Positions 12,359 through 25,702 are shown, numbered from the stretch's first letter. The stretch: DNA of 64,000 bases from Prostheceraeus crozeri (GCA_907163375.1 CAJQUW010005234.1:532501-596500); one strand, 5' to 3'. The notes: generated by a model from the letters alone, not told the origin. Made by a program: numbers and translations.

Positions 12359-14144
12359 CAGGATGAGCCATAAAATATACGCAAAACTTTAAAGATGTAC
12401 TGTGATTACTGAAATCAACATTCGAAAATCATTGTAAAGCCATTTTGTCCGTCAAGACTTGGGGTTTTATTTCCTGCAATATTCTTTGCTCCTCTAAAAC
12501 TTCATCTGTAAAAAATTTAGAATATGAATCTTTTCCAATTATCTACTAGTTCATGAAATTGTAGCATTGTTTAGCGCATTATTTGTCATTTTGCTTTTGT
12601 TCAGTGATTTGATTTGACCGAAGACTGATTCAACAGTTGATTCGATTTTGCTCGACCAACAATTTGGACATAGGCAAGTCATCTAAGTTGCTTGAAATTT
12701 TTGAATTTGTCATTCAATTTTGAAACTTATGATTCATCTTAGATATGCGAGGAACAGCCTCCAAAACTAGAAGTTCAATTGTGTTCCTGCCGCTGAAGAT
12801 GTCGCTTGATTTATAAACAAGATTGACTCTCGCGAAGTTGGTTCTTTCAAATAACGAATACCCATTTGTTACTCTACTTGTATATGTAAGTGAATCATGT
12901 CCTCGCAGAGTGATACCCTTCATCCTTCAACAATCAGTAGAATAATGCAGAAGTTTGTGAAAAAGACTCCAAGACAACCGCCAGTCTTAGGTAGAACGTC
13001 GATGTAAATACGTTCCGCGATCGAAATCACCAATCTTCAAGTGGTAAATTCATTTGGGCCACACTATTTCTAGACAATTTACGTTTGGATTCGCCGTCAC
13101 TCAACCAAAGAACAAATCAACGCAATGTCCTACGAGTCGCTCACCAAATTGGGATGCATCCATTCCGAATATCCCGAACACATGCGATTAGTGGCCATGG
13201 TCAGTGCAAGCGTCTGGATTTCACGAAGTGGATATTGGAGAAAAAGGAAATTCTGCCAAACATTCCTTGGTCTGATGAAGCTTGTTTTACATTAAATGGG
13301 CTCGTCAAGCGATGCAGCTCTGTGATAAGGGCAACCCAGATGCAAATTGGTGAGACATCTCCAATTAGTAAAACTTTGCAATTGGCTGGTGATTTCTTCT
13401 AACTTCAAATTGCAGTCCTACTCTTTCGAATCGACTGTAGATCAAAACAATTATACCAACATGTTTCGTGATCACCTCATGCCTGTATTGCAAAAGAAAC
13501 GAAGTATGAAGACTGTCGCTTTCCAACATGATAGAAGACCTGATTCTTCGAAAAAGGTACGACATTTTCCATCCACGAAAATCCCTGAGGAACGAGTGAT
13601 TGGTCTTGGTTGCGGTCTTCCTTGGTCACCGGGGTCTGCCGATTTGTGCCCGCTAGACTTGTAGGGAGTTTCGAAGACTCATGTGCATCATCATTTTTTC
13701 ATAAAAACATTGATGTGTTGAAGGAGAAAATCTGAGAAAATGCACCATCTGGAACCAGATGAACTTCACGGCACTGTTGGCCATTTATTCTTGAGATCGC
13801 AGGGTGTTATCGATGCTGATGGAGAATTGTATGAACATTGACCACTGACTATAAGTTACATACTTCCAGTGAACCTTCCTTGTGATGTGCTCAATTGTAA
13901 AATTTCGTACGGAAAAGTGGTTTTTGGTTTTAATCTTTAACGATAAACATTTCGAAATTAAGCTGCTTTCAATAAAATTTAAATCAGCTAGTGTACTGTC
14001 AAATAATTACAAGAGAAAAATAATATTTCACACAGGAAAGCCCCATGTCTTGGTAATTTTTGTGGTGCAAAAACTCAAGCAGAATCATAATCTCGGTCAG
14101 CACTACACGTCATTAAACTTTTGCGTACATTATGACTCATCTTG
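12359..14144 (+). mobile_element. Tc1/mariner-like transposon A (decayed)
   Basis: The left end CAGGATGAGCCATAAAATAT and the right end, inverted as CAAGATGAGTCATAATGTAC, form terminal repeats of about 36 bp that continue through ACGCAAAA(C/G)TTTAA. Both sides are flanked by TA (12,357-12,358; 14,145-14,146). This agrees with the TA target of the IS630/Tc1/mariner group. The element is 1,786 bp and contains a broken transposase on the plus strand. Confidence 0.8.
12960..13740 (+). pseudogene. Tc1/mariner-like transposase remnant
   Basis: Two overlapping frames (13,085-13,402 and 13,347-13,664) together resemble a mariner-family transposase. KWILEKKEILPNIPWSDEAC carries the first catalytic Asp, AFQHDRRPD the second, and a WSP...DLCPLDL stretch the third acidic block. 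The helix-turn-helix part upstream is only partly readable. A frameshift near 13,350-13,400 and a stop after 13,664 show it is dead. Confidence 0.72.
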
Positions 14145-14146
14145 TA

Positions 14147-16650
14147 TATCTTGACAGAGTTCTACATTTTACGAATGCATTTACGAACCATGAAGACTGC
14201 CACCGGCCGGCAGCATGAAGATTTGAGTCCCTCTTGTCGCTTGTATTATGAAAATTGTTTTCAGTGTATCAAACGTGAGCAAAAATCCATCAAAGGAATG
14301 TCGACTACTTCTGCTGAGTGCTGTGCTGCATTAGATATCAATCATATTGACAGGAGCATTTTATGACATGCTCATATGATGATGATTTGTGTATTCCTTT
14401 ATTGGAATGGAAATCATAATACACACAGAAACTTGCATGTACAATAGAAGTTAATCAGTAAATGTAAAGTAATGCGAAGTATGCACGTATACTAAAGTCA
14501 TTGTAAAGTAAGGTTAAGCGCATGCACCAAACTGACGATGATAACTATTGTTGCAAAGTCTCGACATGTAAGGGAAGAAAGAGTAACCATGTCTGTCAGT
14601 TCTTATTGCCGGAAGATGAAAGTTTCCAGATGTGGTTAGCATGGGCGGGACACAAGGGCTTAATATATGATTTTCCTGCTCAACTATATATCTTCACATT
14701 CTCATGCACAACGATAAGTGACGTTCAGTAATAGATGAGCATGATATCAGCGATATGAAATTATGTAGGCCCTAACTGCATGGATTTTAGGTGGTTTTTA
14801 CAGACAACACAATTGAAACACTATCAATTATAGATTATAAATTGAACTATGCTACATTATAGTGGTCCCTCGCGAATAACTGCTGAATGGAAATATGAAT
14901 GCCAACAAATTAAGATCAAAGCATCTTGTTAAAAAGATTCTGTAAAGACATTTGGGAACCTCGAAGTCATTTACCAGTATGTCATCATAGCGCAGCGTCG
15001 GTAGCATCGAATCCTGTAGAGGTTATCAATATAGACAGTGTGCATTTAAAGCATATATTAGTCAGATTTTCCTTCGGTCAAATGAGATTTGAATAAATAC
15101 AGAGACCTTATTCTACGAATGCAAGTTGATTTTATGTCAATGCAAATATTTCTGACACTCTCAACTTTGTTTGACTTTGTAAATATTTCATAATCAGTTA
15201 TGCTGCGGAATTTTTATCATTTGAAAACAAATATTTGTGGCTAGCCAATTCTGTAGCATGGTTGCGTCACAAAATTTCGAGATTCATTTTCTTAAACTTC
15301 CAAACACAAAGCTCATATAAAGAAAATGAGAAAATCAAGAACGATGGATTTCATCGCGGATTTCTAGTATTTTTCATGTGCTATCAGAAGTTTTAGTGTA
15401 CACATTGAGATGATTTGTCGCATCAACATAAAGCTTAACATTCGTCTATTACTTTCAATCAGCAAACCGAATAATCGACTGGTTACACACGCTTGATCGA
15501 TATTGGCAATCGAAAGATAACTTTAGGCCTATTTATCGACTGATTGCTTCTTGTTGCCCGTTCTTACTCGAAATCATTCGATTATTTGAATCAAATACTT
15601 ATATTAATTAAACAATTATTTGATAAACTCTTAACCACAAGCCCTGACATATAGCACAATTAATGCATCGGGTGTCACTATCTTTTATAAATGTTTCAAT
15701 AAAGCATGCCTTGTAGTAAAAACACTGCTTTAAAACATTTTTGTTTTAAAACGTTATTATGGTGTATTTGTAGTTTTCAAATTGCAGCATCCATTGTAAG
15801 ATTTATTTGTGAGCGAATAAATATAGTTTTATAGCTGATTTTATGTAGGCTAATCAATAAAAAGAATAATTGAATACTGAGTTGCACCTTCAGTTAAAAA
15901 TTTAGGAGCAAGTCTGTTTACTCACCATTTCAATCAATATCAGGAATCATCAGCAAGCCTATCTCACGTCTCTCAACTTTGACACAACTACCTTTTCAAA
16001 GTTGTTGTCATAGCTGGAGTAAATTTGAGATACGCATTTAGCACAGATTTTTAATTTAAGCATTAAGGTTTTTCACCAAATACTATTTTCAGCTCACAAC
16101 TGAAATTGTGTCGTAAGGTTATGGCATAATTGAAGATGCTGCTTTTTTCAAATACAGGTTAAGCAAAAACATTGAGTTGCACATTCAGTTCAAAAATAGG
16201 AACAAATCTGAAGATCCGCAATGTCATCCAACATCATGCAGGATTCATCAACAGGTCTAACTCAGCCTCAACATCAACATAATTCCCTACCTAAACATAC
16301 CACCATACCCGAAATAAAGGCATTAACGTAGACTGAAGCACAGCGGTGTGTTTAACATATTTGTAACATAATTTTAATGTGCTAAATCTGTATCTCAGCT
16401 TTATTTGCGTTTTTCTTAATTATTTGAAAACTTAGGGTATCTCCAATTCGTATTTTATTCTCATTATCTCATTTGAAAGTATTGATATGCATAGAATATC
16501 ACATTACAGATATATTGAAGGGTAACTTTCCAAAGTAAAATCTTCCATATTTCAAATACGTGTAGGCAATTCAGTGCCTCTAGCTTTTCACGAGATCGAA
16601 AAGATATTTCTATGCGCGCATTTGCTGTGCACCACCATGAAAAAAGGCCT
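14147..16650. other. Non-coding, no gene seen
   Basis: About 2.5 kb of AT-rich sequence with only short, domain-free frames. Around 15,880-16,260 two stretches echo each other (GAGTTGCACCTTCAGTTAAAA... and GAGTTGCACATTCAGTTCAAA..., each followed by CATCA-rich text), a weak tandem duplication about 290 bp apart. Confidence 0.4.
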
Positions 16651-16654
16651 GTCG

Positions 16655-16745
16655 GATGGGAATCGAACTCAGTCCTCGAAATGCTAACGTTGCACGAAGA
16701 TCAACAAGACTAGCGAAGCACACTTTCCACGTTCGCGCCAGAACC
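16655..16745 (-). repeat. tRNA-like (SINE-like) fragment
   Basis: On the minus strand GAGTTCGATTCCCATCC matches a tRNA T-arm/B box and is followed by a T run that could stop RNA polymerase III. The rest does not fold into a proper cloverleaf, so a tRNA-derived retroposon or tRNA pseudogene is more likely than a working tRNA. Confidence 0.35.
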
Positions 16746-16747
16746 AG

Positions 16748-17195
16748 CACTAGGTGACATGTCACACTACATTACGCGTTATTCACGAGTAAACTACGTG
16801 TAATTACACATGACCCTAAACATTCGTGGCTATATGCATGACGTTGGTGCAACATCTGTCGGCAGTCCTGTTATACAGACTTTGCGTCTCATGTGTCTGC
16901 ATGGATCAGAGGCTAAGCAATGTGATAGGACCTCAATTTCATGCTCAGGGAAGACAGAACATGCTTAGCGGTTCATCCGTTACAACGCATACAACTGTAG
17001 ACGACGCGCAAATTATAAACGCTCGCCCGCGCGTATTCATAAGCATTCTCCATGTTTTAACAGCATCAGATCAAGTCATTTCTGACTCTTGTGCAGCGCG
17101 TATGCACGCGGGTAGAAGAATAGAATGTCTTTAACCACGGATGTTAGGGTGCTCCGTAATAATGCGTGAATTACGCGTGTCATGTCACCTAGTGA
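16748..17195. mobile_element. MITE-like inverted-repeat element
   Basis: CACTAGGTGACATGTCACAC at the left end and its near-perfect inverse (GTGTCATGTCACCTAGTG) at the right end frame about 450 bp. The similarity continues for about 40 bp (TTACGCG...TTCACG). The 102-residue frame inside (16,826-17,134) has no recognisable domain and is probably chance. No clear target duplication. Confidence 0.55.
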
Positions 17196-17199
17196 GGCA

Positions 17200-18198
17200 T
17201 AGCTCTAAGTGCGCATTATGACATCATCCTCCTGTTTTTGTTTCTTCTGACAATAACAGCTGCTCAGAAGCGCCATTAGTGCAAAGAACTCATTTGGGAT
17301 AATGATTATATCCATTAAAGGGATTTAAACCACAACTTTTTTACAATTGATGATTTAAAAAATTGAATTGCTACTTAGAGTACGAAGAAGCACTTGTTAT
17401 ATCAAATGAATGCTACCATCGAAAAATTAAGGGTTTTTCGCATTTTAGTGACACTTTAGCAATAAAGGTGGTGAGAAATCGTCCGGTTGGATTCGCCTCC
17501 GATGTCAAGTGGTTCCTCAGTCATGTATTCTAAACTGTTTGGCCTATATTCATTGGCATAAATTCAGGCTAAAAATAGGCGTTATAAAGAAGCTATAATA
17601 AAGGTGAAACTTTCTAATAAGCATTTAAGACGTTTATTGAAGTTCGGGCTGTTTTCAGGCAGACTTGATGTAGCTTGACATAATTTTATGGAAAAGGTTC
17701 CACTCATTTTGAAAAGTTGTTTTGCATCAGTATCCCTTCTTCAAATATTAATTATTGTAGGGCACAACGTTGGGAGAAGGTCCGCCGGTCGATGATCGTC
17801 CAAGGAACTGAAGTTAGATGTTCATAGGTAATTTTTCTGATCAGCCCCATGCCTTCTTGCATATCTCTACTTGATCAAGTACTTGCAAGTATATTGTTCA
17901 TTGTCAACTGACAATGGCAACATGGCGGTTTTTCTCGGGTGAACTCAACAATGTTTTTGAGTTAGAGATTCCCCACAACTTTTTGATCGATGCGTTTAAA
18001 ACGCATTTTGTTTGCGCAACATCTTTCGGCCTACGACGTAGGCCATTCTCAAACGACTGATTTATTCAGAAGTAAACATTGCACGATTGACACAGACACA
18101 CGTTCAATAATAAATATTTAATTATGACGTTAAATAATCAATAATCAAAAAATCAATTGACATTGCGGATGATAAACGGGAATGAATAGCGCGGTAAC
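17200..18198. other. Non-coding, no gene seen
   Basis: No coding frame or identified repeat before the duplication that flanks hAT element B. Confidence 0.4.
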
Positions 18199-18206
18199 GA
18201 ATAAAG

Positions 18207-20564
18207 CAGGGCTGTGGAGCCGGAGCCGAGCCGGAGCCGGAGCCTTAAGGAGCCGATGGTTTTGGTCGGAGCCGGAGCCGATGGTTTTGGTCGGAGCCGG
18301 AGCCGATTTATCACAAAGGCTCCGGCTCCGGCTCCGATAGTTTGAGCTTTGATATAAATCTAGAATTTTGAAAGTTATTAATTGGCATCATAAAAAAATT
18401 AAATCATTTGAAATCTAAAGATATGTATTTTAAGTATACCAATGATCTGTCCTCCACGATATCTTTCTTTGCAGTTGCCGCCTTCTTTTGTATTATATTT
18501 ATTATATATTTACACACATGTGTAATATTTTTTTATTGCATATGTTTCGTAAGACTCATTTCCATATTGACAACGTATTCTCCAAAATCCATTAATTTGA
18601 AGACTTGTTATATGCATGCTAACTAGATGATTGTAGATTCCTAGAGACAAGTCGCCAGTCATTTATGTACACATTTCCAGTTCAATCAGCAAAGATAATA
18701 TAGCTACATTTCTTGCGCAATGTCTTACATCTAATACGGTTACTATGTAGGCTATCATCTATCGGTATGGCTACTGGCAGAAGCTACTGGCATCTGTGAC
18801 AATGCCAATTTCCTTAGATTGTATTGTAGGCTCTTGTGCAGTCCCCCAACCTACATTTTTCAAAACAATCGATTATTCAATTTGATCAATTTTGATTGGA
18901 GGGATAACTCTTCACACTCACACGAATGACCTGACTACAAGTCCTCACATGGCTATAGCAATAAGCGACCCAGCCACTTCTAGTAGCGCCCTATTATTTT
19001 AAAGGTATCTCATTCACAATGAATTTCCTTTGACTTCAAAATTCAAAGGGTATATTTCAATGCGAAAAACCCGAAGGCAAATTACAATGTTGACTTGCTG
19101 ACGAAGTTTGCGACCATGACATCGCAATTACCCACGTAGATTTTTACAACAGCACGGAATGCTTCACTCAAACCGGTGATGCTGAAACGGACATCCAATG
19201 GTGCTGCATCTTTTGACCAGAGAAAAAATGGGGGGCGGACTGCACAAGAGCCGTATCGTGTAATAATATTTCCCCAAATGTCATAGACCTGTGGATTTCA
19301 AGAATTTTCATTATTATTTTTTCCGTCTGTCAACACTTTATGTTGATATCATGCTGACTTATATGTAAACAATAAAAAAAGACTGAGACGCTCTCAATAA
19401 AGGCGCCTTTTGACCTCCCTTTTCTATTGTCTGTGACATTAAACCGCACGCGCATTCGAAAGCTAGCAAAGTAGATGGGATTTCTGCTCGGTGCTCGCAG
19501 TCAAATTTTTATTATGCATAGCACCCTGCAACATACTGTGTGATACTCCGAGTTCAGTTTCATCAGCCTAACCATCATCAGAGGAATAGTGGTAATGTGT
19601 TATACATAAATTGAATATAATAATATACATGAATCATTGATGAATTATTTAGTGCAACTTTACGCCATAATGAAAAATACGAAATTAATATAATGTAAGT
19701 TAGGCCTTAACTTATTAAGTATGCTGCATAGAATTACAAAACTTGTCCTAAATTAGATATTTTTAATTTTTTTAAGTATAATTTTCAATTGTACATTTCT
19801 AGCCTACACTGCAATGAGGCTATCTAAATTACAATTTCTACAGATGATGAGTCGTGGGCTACCCACCGATCATATTATTCATGGACCAACAGACTATTGA
19901 ATAAAGGCAATAACAAATAACAATAACAACCTAAGCTAGCCTATATACACTTTAATATTCAATAAAGCAATTGATATCTTTATTGATACGGTATATTTGG
20001 CTATATAGCCGATACCCTTTCCATGTTCGAGTAGATACAGGCCCTATAAGTTATTTAGAGGCATACGCTATCCAGTTTCATATTCAAGCTTTGTTAAAAA
20101 GCTTATACTACTATTCGGCTCCTGTGACGGCTAATTAGGTATATCATCATCACTCATGTGGTCTTATTTAATGTAGCCTCGCAGTAGACTGTTTGCAGGC
20201 TAGGCCAATTTATATTTAGCCAGTGCGGGAGATTTTTATCTAATTTAACCAATCCTGGCTATAACTTTATTTTATCTTTCAGAGATAGTCAATTCATGCA
20301 AAAATATATGACAAGTATGTTATTTGTCATTATATTAGACTATTATCATTTTTATTATTAACTTAAGTCGTTGCTTGTTAATGAAAACTAATTTGATGAT
20401 TGTAGCAAGCCTCTAAAGGCCACACCGTTATCCAAAAAACCCGTTCAACGGATCCAGGATAACCAGCATAGATAGAACCTGAATTTGAAGCCGGAGCCTT
20501 TCACATCAGTGTCGTGGAGCCGGAGCCGGAGCCGATGAGATAACGCATCGGCTCCACAGCCCTG
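18207..20564. mobile_element. Non-autonomous hAT-like element B
   Basis: The 2,358-bp unit starts CAGGGCTGTGGAGCCGG and ends with the exact inverse GGCTCCACAGCCCTG. The 8-bp duplication GAATAAAG is exact on both sides (18,199-18,206; 20,565-20,572). Runs of GGAGCC units follow each terminus, as in element A with GGAGTC units, so the two are probably related families. The only frame inside (18,408-18,626, 72 residues) is hydrophobic and unrecognised. No transposase. Confidence 0.9.
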
Positions 20565-20572
20565 GAATAAAG

Positions 20573-21234
20573 CAATGCAAATCTGGCTATTATGAACAAC
20601 GGTAGCATTCAACACATGCGCGAAAACGGATAGGAATCACATCGAAGACAGGCACACAAAATACATGTTTAAACGACAATAAAACTAAAAATCATGATAC
20701 TGTAATGATATGCATAAGAAAGCGACCAATCAAGTAAGTCTAAAATTATGATCAGATTCCCTATTTTCAAAAAAGAACTCAGCAATGAGTCTTAAAAAAT
20801 AAAGAAATAAATAATTAGACCTTGTTTATACTCGGAAGCATTTTAGGAATCCCTTGTTAGATCTCAATCAATAATTGCACACATTACAGCCCTACCCCAG
20901 TCCGCGCATTAATATTCAATTATTATCTTGCACTCTCATTTTCCAATGCTAACATTCTGTCAGCTATCTGCTTCAGTTGTATCATTTTTCATTAATGGAT
21001 AGATATGTCAATATTCTGTAACTACTTCATCGCCAACTTATAACAATTAGTCCGGCTCATTAGACACGTAAATAATTTATCTAAACAGACATTGGCGGAG
21101 AATTGCGTATCAATAGCAATCAATGATTGTGTAAAACTGAGGCATAAAATAACCGACAGTGATTTCTATAGTAGCTGCTTTCATGATGTGATCATCCTAG
21201 TTTGACTACTGTAATCATTATCAAATTCTTCATT
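20573..21234. other. Upstream region of lectin-like gene B
   Basis: Non-coding. It precedes the lectin-like gene and presumably contains its promoter, but no clear TATA box is placed. Confidence 0.3.
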
Positions 21235-21888
21235 ATGAAAGGAATATTTTTCATCTTGCTTCTCATGGTAGCGAGCACCAAAGCGAGCACCTCAAGTACA
21301 ATTGTAAACAATGGCGTAACTTATTTCTTCGACACTAGTCAGATGTCATTTTCTAATGCAAGAGAAGCGTGTCAAAATCTTGGGGCAGATCTGGTATGGT
21401 TTACATCTGCGGCTGAGGAGGCTTGGGTAGCCAGTCAAGCTACGTCACAAAACATGAACACTTTTTACATGGCATTTCAATACACAACAGATACTTATGT
21501 AAATGGATTGCCTGCAATTTATAAACCAACTATCAACACCTACACCACGACGGGATGTGGATATTACAAACCCTGCTGTTCTTATGTAATTTTTCAGAAC
21601 TGTGGCGTTACGGAGCCATATATTTGCAAATTTCCACCACCAAAGACCACCGCAAATCATCGTTTGTATCGGAAGTACATCGATTATGTCATGGTAAGTG
21701 GTCTTCATGACATCAACTCTCAGATTGATTCTCCAATGGTTTGTGCTAGACGTTGCGTCATGAACTCAACATGTGTTGCAGTTCAGTATAAATCTTCTAC
21801 ACTCTCATGTCAATTATTGACTGCGACCTCGTTCTATGGAACGATGATACCATCAGCAGGATGGATTATTTACACATTTGCCCAATGA
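21235..21888 (+). CDS. Secreted C-type-lectin-like/PAN-like protein B
   Basis: 217 residues in one exon. MKGIFFILLLMVASTKAS is a clear signal peptide. The lectin-like part has NAREACQNLGADLVWFTSAA, GCGYYK and TEPYICKF. The C-terminal Cys block (VCARRCVMNSTCVAVQY, SCQLL) matches the PAN/apple-like end of protein A. The ending GWIIYTFAQ parallels GWTIYSFSI of protein A. The start is the first ATG. The two genes are on opposite strands 17 kb apart, with the same domain order, so they are an inverted duplication. The canonical calcium/sugar triplet is absent in both. Function beyond secretion is not known. Confidence 0.82.
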   Translation: MKGIFFILLLMVASTKASTSSTIVNNGVTYFFDTSQMSFSNAREACQNLGADLVWFTSAAEEAWVASQATSQNMNTFYMAFQYTTDTYVNGLPAIYKPTINTYTTTGCGYYKPCCSYVIFQNCGVTEPYICKFPPPKTTANHRLYRKYIDYVMVSGLHDINSQIDSPMVCARRCVMNSTCVAVQYKSSTLSCQLLTATSFYGTMIPSAGWIIYTFAQ

Positions 21889-22574
21889 CATTGGAATTAT
21901 CCACTTGTAGAATACGAGCATGAATCTATTGTAATCTTGAGAATCAAATCCTGTATCAGTGTTAAACAATTGCAGAACATGGTTTCTTTGCAATCGATGA
22001 TGGTTCTTGTCTGATAAATTTGATCATTAAGAACCTTCAGATTAATAATAGGAACTTTACTAATCTAGAGGTTCTTAATGCAAGGCGACTATGTCCCGAT
22101 CTCTCAAAATCATCTGTTCTATGGACTCAGCGTCCTAATTTGTGACAAAGTCCTATAAACTGTGTATAACAAGGTCCTATACAAGTTCCTATATATTCTA
22201 TAAGCTGAATTTACAGATGATTAAAAAACGAATCAGCCTTAAGCATGGGCCGAAATTCAAAGTACTGCAACCTTTGAATATTACATCTAAAAATTGGAGC
22301 AAAAATCAAATTTATCTAGATCCTTGATCACATCAAGTTTTAGATAGCAAAGCTGCTCAGCTTTCATCCTGCAGATCAAATAATGTTGCTGATGAACTCA
22401 TCAATTTTTTATTCAGATAACAATGGATATCCAACGCATGTCTCCAAATAAAATTAAACATTTTCTCTCATGTCTTCACAAAATGTGGTAAAAGTCAATG
22501 GCTATCAAACAAGGAAACTTGAAGCGAAGCAACGACAGAATTAGACTGTTTAAACGTGTCGCTTTGCTGAAATG
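21889..22574. other. Non-coding, downstream of lectin-like gene B
   Basis: No gene seen. A short hairpin near 22,023-22,081 pairs TTAAGAACCTTCAGATTA-like text with AGGTTCTTAA. Confidence 0.3.
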
Positions 22575-23035
22575 CAAACTGATTCAAAACGATGGCACAT
22601 GCAGCAGCTTACTAAATGGGCAAAAGGAAATTTTCAATGCCCTACAGCGATAGGGAAAATGATGGTGGGTTGCTTGCGGATTGCTGTGAGTTCCGTCAAA
22701 ATGCTCCGATCGCCACGGTTCCTTCAGATTCGAAGAATTCAGATCATTGCGCAAAAGTTTTCTCGATGATGTTGGGCTCTCCGATCATTAATAAAAAAGT
22801 TAGAAGGTGCACAAAAAAACGTTCACAAACTTCTCTGTAGAACTTGATATCGTCTGTCTCTTTGGTGTGTGATCCGGTTGAAAACAGTCACTGAAACTTC
22901 GCACAATTTGGCGTGTTTAATGTTGAGCTGTCTTGGCTGTTCATTGTTCGATTGCTATGGTATTATGTCAGCAGATTGTGCTTTCATTAACGTTACATGT
23001 TCCAATGCTTCCTTTCTTGTAAAACAGAAGAAGAG
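22575..23035 (-). repeat. Dispersed repeat R3, copy 2 (inverted)
   Basis: Reverse complement of 11,340-11,810 through most of its length; see copy 1 for landmarks. Confidence 0.7.
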
Positions 23036-24073
23036 ACGGCCAGTCTAATCCTGTGGAAGTAACACTGTTTTTCAGAGTAAAACGTCAAGAATGCAGTCTT
23101 TGTCATTAACTTAGTAGACAACTGGTTTCATGGCTTCTGCCTCGTTGCGACAAGGAAGCTTGATGCACGCTATTGCCAATGAATGCGACGCACGGCAATG
23201 TACATTGCAATTGCTATGAACGAGAAAGAAGTAATATTCATGAATAAAGCAGGCCATATAGTTTACCACATTGTTACATAGTTGTAGAATCGTAGTCAGA
23301 ATCCCTTCGTAACAGACTACACAGAACAAGAAAAAAAGACAAGCGAAGGAAATTTTATGAGCGAACTCCGCCAGCCATTGATACACTTAAACCATTCCCT
23401 CTGATTATCGCAACGATGTTTCATCATAATTTTTGATTTATGATATGATATTTATAATTCCTCTGATTACTGTTTCTATATTTGATAGAATTTATTCACA
23501 GGGAAAATCTTAACAGAGAGGAATTCTATCGCGTATATATCTGTCCTGCTTCAAAGTTAGTAATCTGACATACTTTGCAACGGATAGAGGATAGCTGCAC
23601 AATTCCCTAGGACGTAGTTCAGGAAAATTCCTTGATACATCAAATAATTCACCTCTCCGTATCCCGGAGAATCTCACAGCCATTCTCCATCCATTACAAA
23701 GAAAAGTGGCTACTTTACTTGAATTTGAACTTTCTGCAAGAGATTTCAGGAACAAAATTAAGTAGCCTATGTATATACTGCTCATCCATGGTGTCATTGT
23801 GAATTCCATCTCTCTCGTATCGAAAGCTCTGGTCTCCGACACAAGACATGCAAACGTAACATAAGCACAAAAGCAATAACAACAAAACAATATCCTGTAA
23901 GTTTCGCAAAATTGTAGAATTGTTTTCTTGTGCAGGCTTGAAAATCGGTCATTGGATCATCGGTCCACAGATCGTCGAGTCACTGTTTTTTATGCGGGTC
24001 GCCCAGGTCCCTGTAATGACCCGTTTTTCAATGATTATTTTAATCAACTTTTGTTTAGGGCTTTCACTACTGA
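23036..24073. other. Non-coding, no gene confirmed
   Basis: Contains a 126-residue minus-strand frame (23,510-23,890) without a recognisable domain. I do not call it a gene. Confidence 0.3.
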
Positions 24074-24352
24074 TCATGGTATTTTTGAGTTGGAAAGAGC
24101 CAGGAAATTTTTAGATGTTAATTATTTATGTTAATATTATAATTAATTATAATTGTAAGTTGTGATGTACAAAATCTTTCGATTACCATCCAGTAATCAT
24201 CTTCAGGTACAAAAGACTAGGGTTAGTGGAAGTTTGAAATACAAGGAATTTGAAAATGATATTTACAAAGAGATTTGTACATCATAACTTATAATTATAA
24301 TTAACATCTAAAAAATTCCTGGCTCTTTCCAACTCAAAAATATCATATCATG
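24074..24352. mobile_element. Fold-back element
   Basis: An arm at 24,074-24,170 (ATTTTTGAGTTGGAAAGAGC...) recurs inverted at about 24,265-24,352 (GCTCTTTCCAACTCAAAAAT), separated by about 95 bp. The whole would fold into a near-perfect hairpin of about 90 bp. No coding capacity; a MITE is likely. Confidence 0.65.
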
Positions 24353-25702
24353 ACTAGCCAGGGCATCTTCCAAGTACTACTGATCATGTGAATGTTCTTC
24401 AATTGTGACTCAACAAGAAACAGGAATTTCCTGCTCTAAGCATGAATCCAAAAGATATTCTGTATTTAATGCATCTATGACATCATTGAGCCAAAGCGTC
24501 TATGACTCCGGAAGCGATGAAAACGATCTCTGTCGCCCTTGTTTTTTTTACAGAAACTCGTATTATCACATCGGAGTTGAGAGCGTTTCCAGACAATAGC
24601 ATGAAGATCAGAAAAATCATATTAGCTCCAAATACTATATGCATGCACAATGCACATGTATTGATATTGTGTTCAGCTCTTACACAATGCATAACATGAC
24701 ATAAATAGGTTTAAAAGATTCATGCTTGTAAAACCATGATTTTTCAATTCCTGAGATTATTTAGATCAGAAACACGATCCTGTTTTCATGAGCAATTACA
24801 TTCATTTCAGAGGTTAGTTCTCTCTGAGTTTGTTCTTCACATAAACGCACATGTAAGCTACAATGATCATGAGCTGTCAAGCATACACTAATTTATGATT
24901 GAATTTATGTCTAAATTCAATATCTAGAAATGCGGGTCATGGCTATTAATTACCATTGATGGTGACCTGCTTTCAGCTCTGAATTGAATTGCTAATACAT
25001 ACATTCACGTTCACGAGTAGTGTGGATGATGTTTGTACAATTCAAACAATTGCGTACACTGTGTACTCATAAATGATTATGATGTGTAGTCATGTGCTTG
25101 ACATATTTCACTTCAAATCAAATCAAAATAGCCGAAACCACCAAATACTTTATAAAAAGGCAGAAGAACATTCGCGATTTTACAAATGTGCTCTTGAATA
25201 TGGGTTTGACTTTCCGATGGCCCTGCATCAAAAATATCTTAACAGCACATCAGAAATGCGTATAGATTATGCAACTATAAAACGCATTAGCGAGTATAAA
25301 GTATTTTAAAAACCAGAACAAATTTTCGAAGGGGGAGTCCAAACATTCCCCCTAGCAGGACGAGGGTTGAGTAGCTGTTGTTGGAACAGGGACTCCAATT
25401 CCAAGGATTGTGCTAGATTACATTCTGATGACGAAGGAGCGTTATGATTAGACAGTCATGTTGTGGCTTGACTAATAGGTTGATGAACCGCAGCCTGTAT
25501 ACAGCATAAATGCAACCGGAGGTTAAACCCCATCCGCAAGCATGCCCAAGAAGGCCGTCATCCACGAAGAAAGCTATAGCTGCATTGAAACATTCTATAT
25601 TTTCTCTACTTTCGCATTTATAGCAGTTCAAGGGCAAAAACATGCATTATGCCTCAAATTAAATCTCCTAATGTCACTCTCAATTCTTTCGAATATTTTG
25701 TC
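24353..25702. other. Region 3' of glutamine synthetase
   Basis: No further gene supported. It should contain the 3' untranslated region of the glutamine synthetase gene, but I cannot place its end with confidence. Confidence 0.3.

Noticed and set aside
16826-17134. 102-residue frame inside the MITE-like element
   Set aside because: No domain and no start context; the element is otherwise non-coding.
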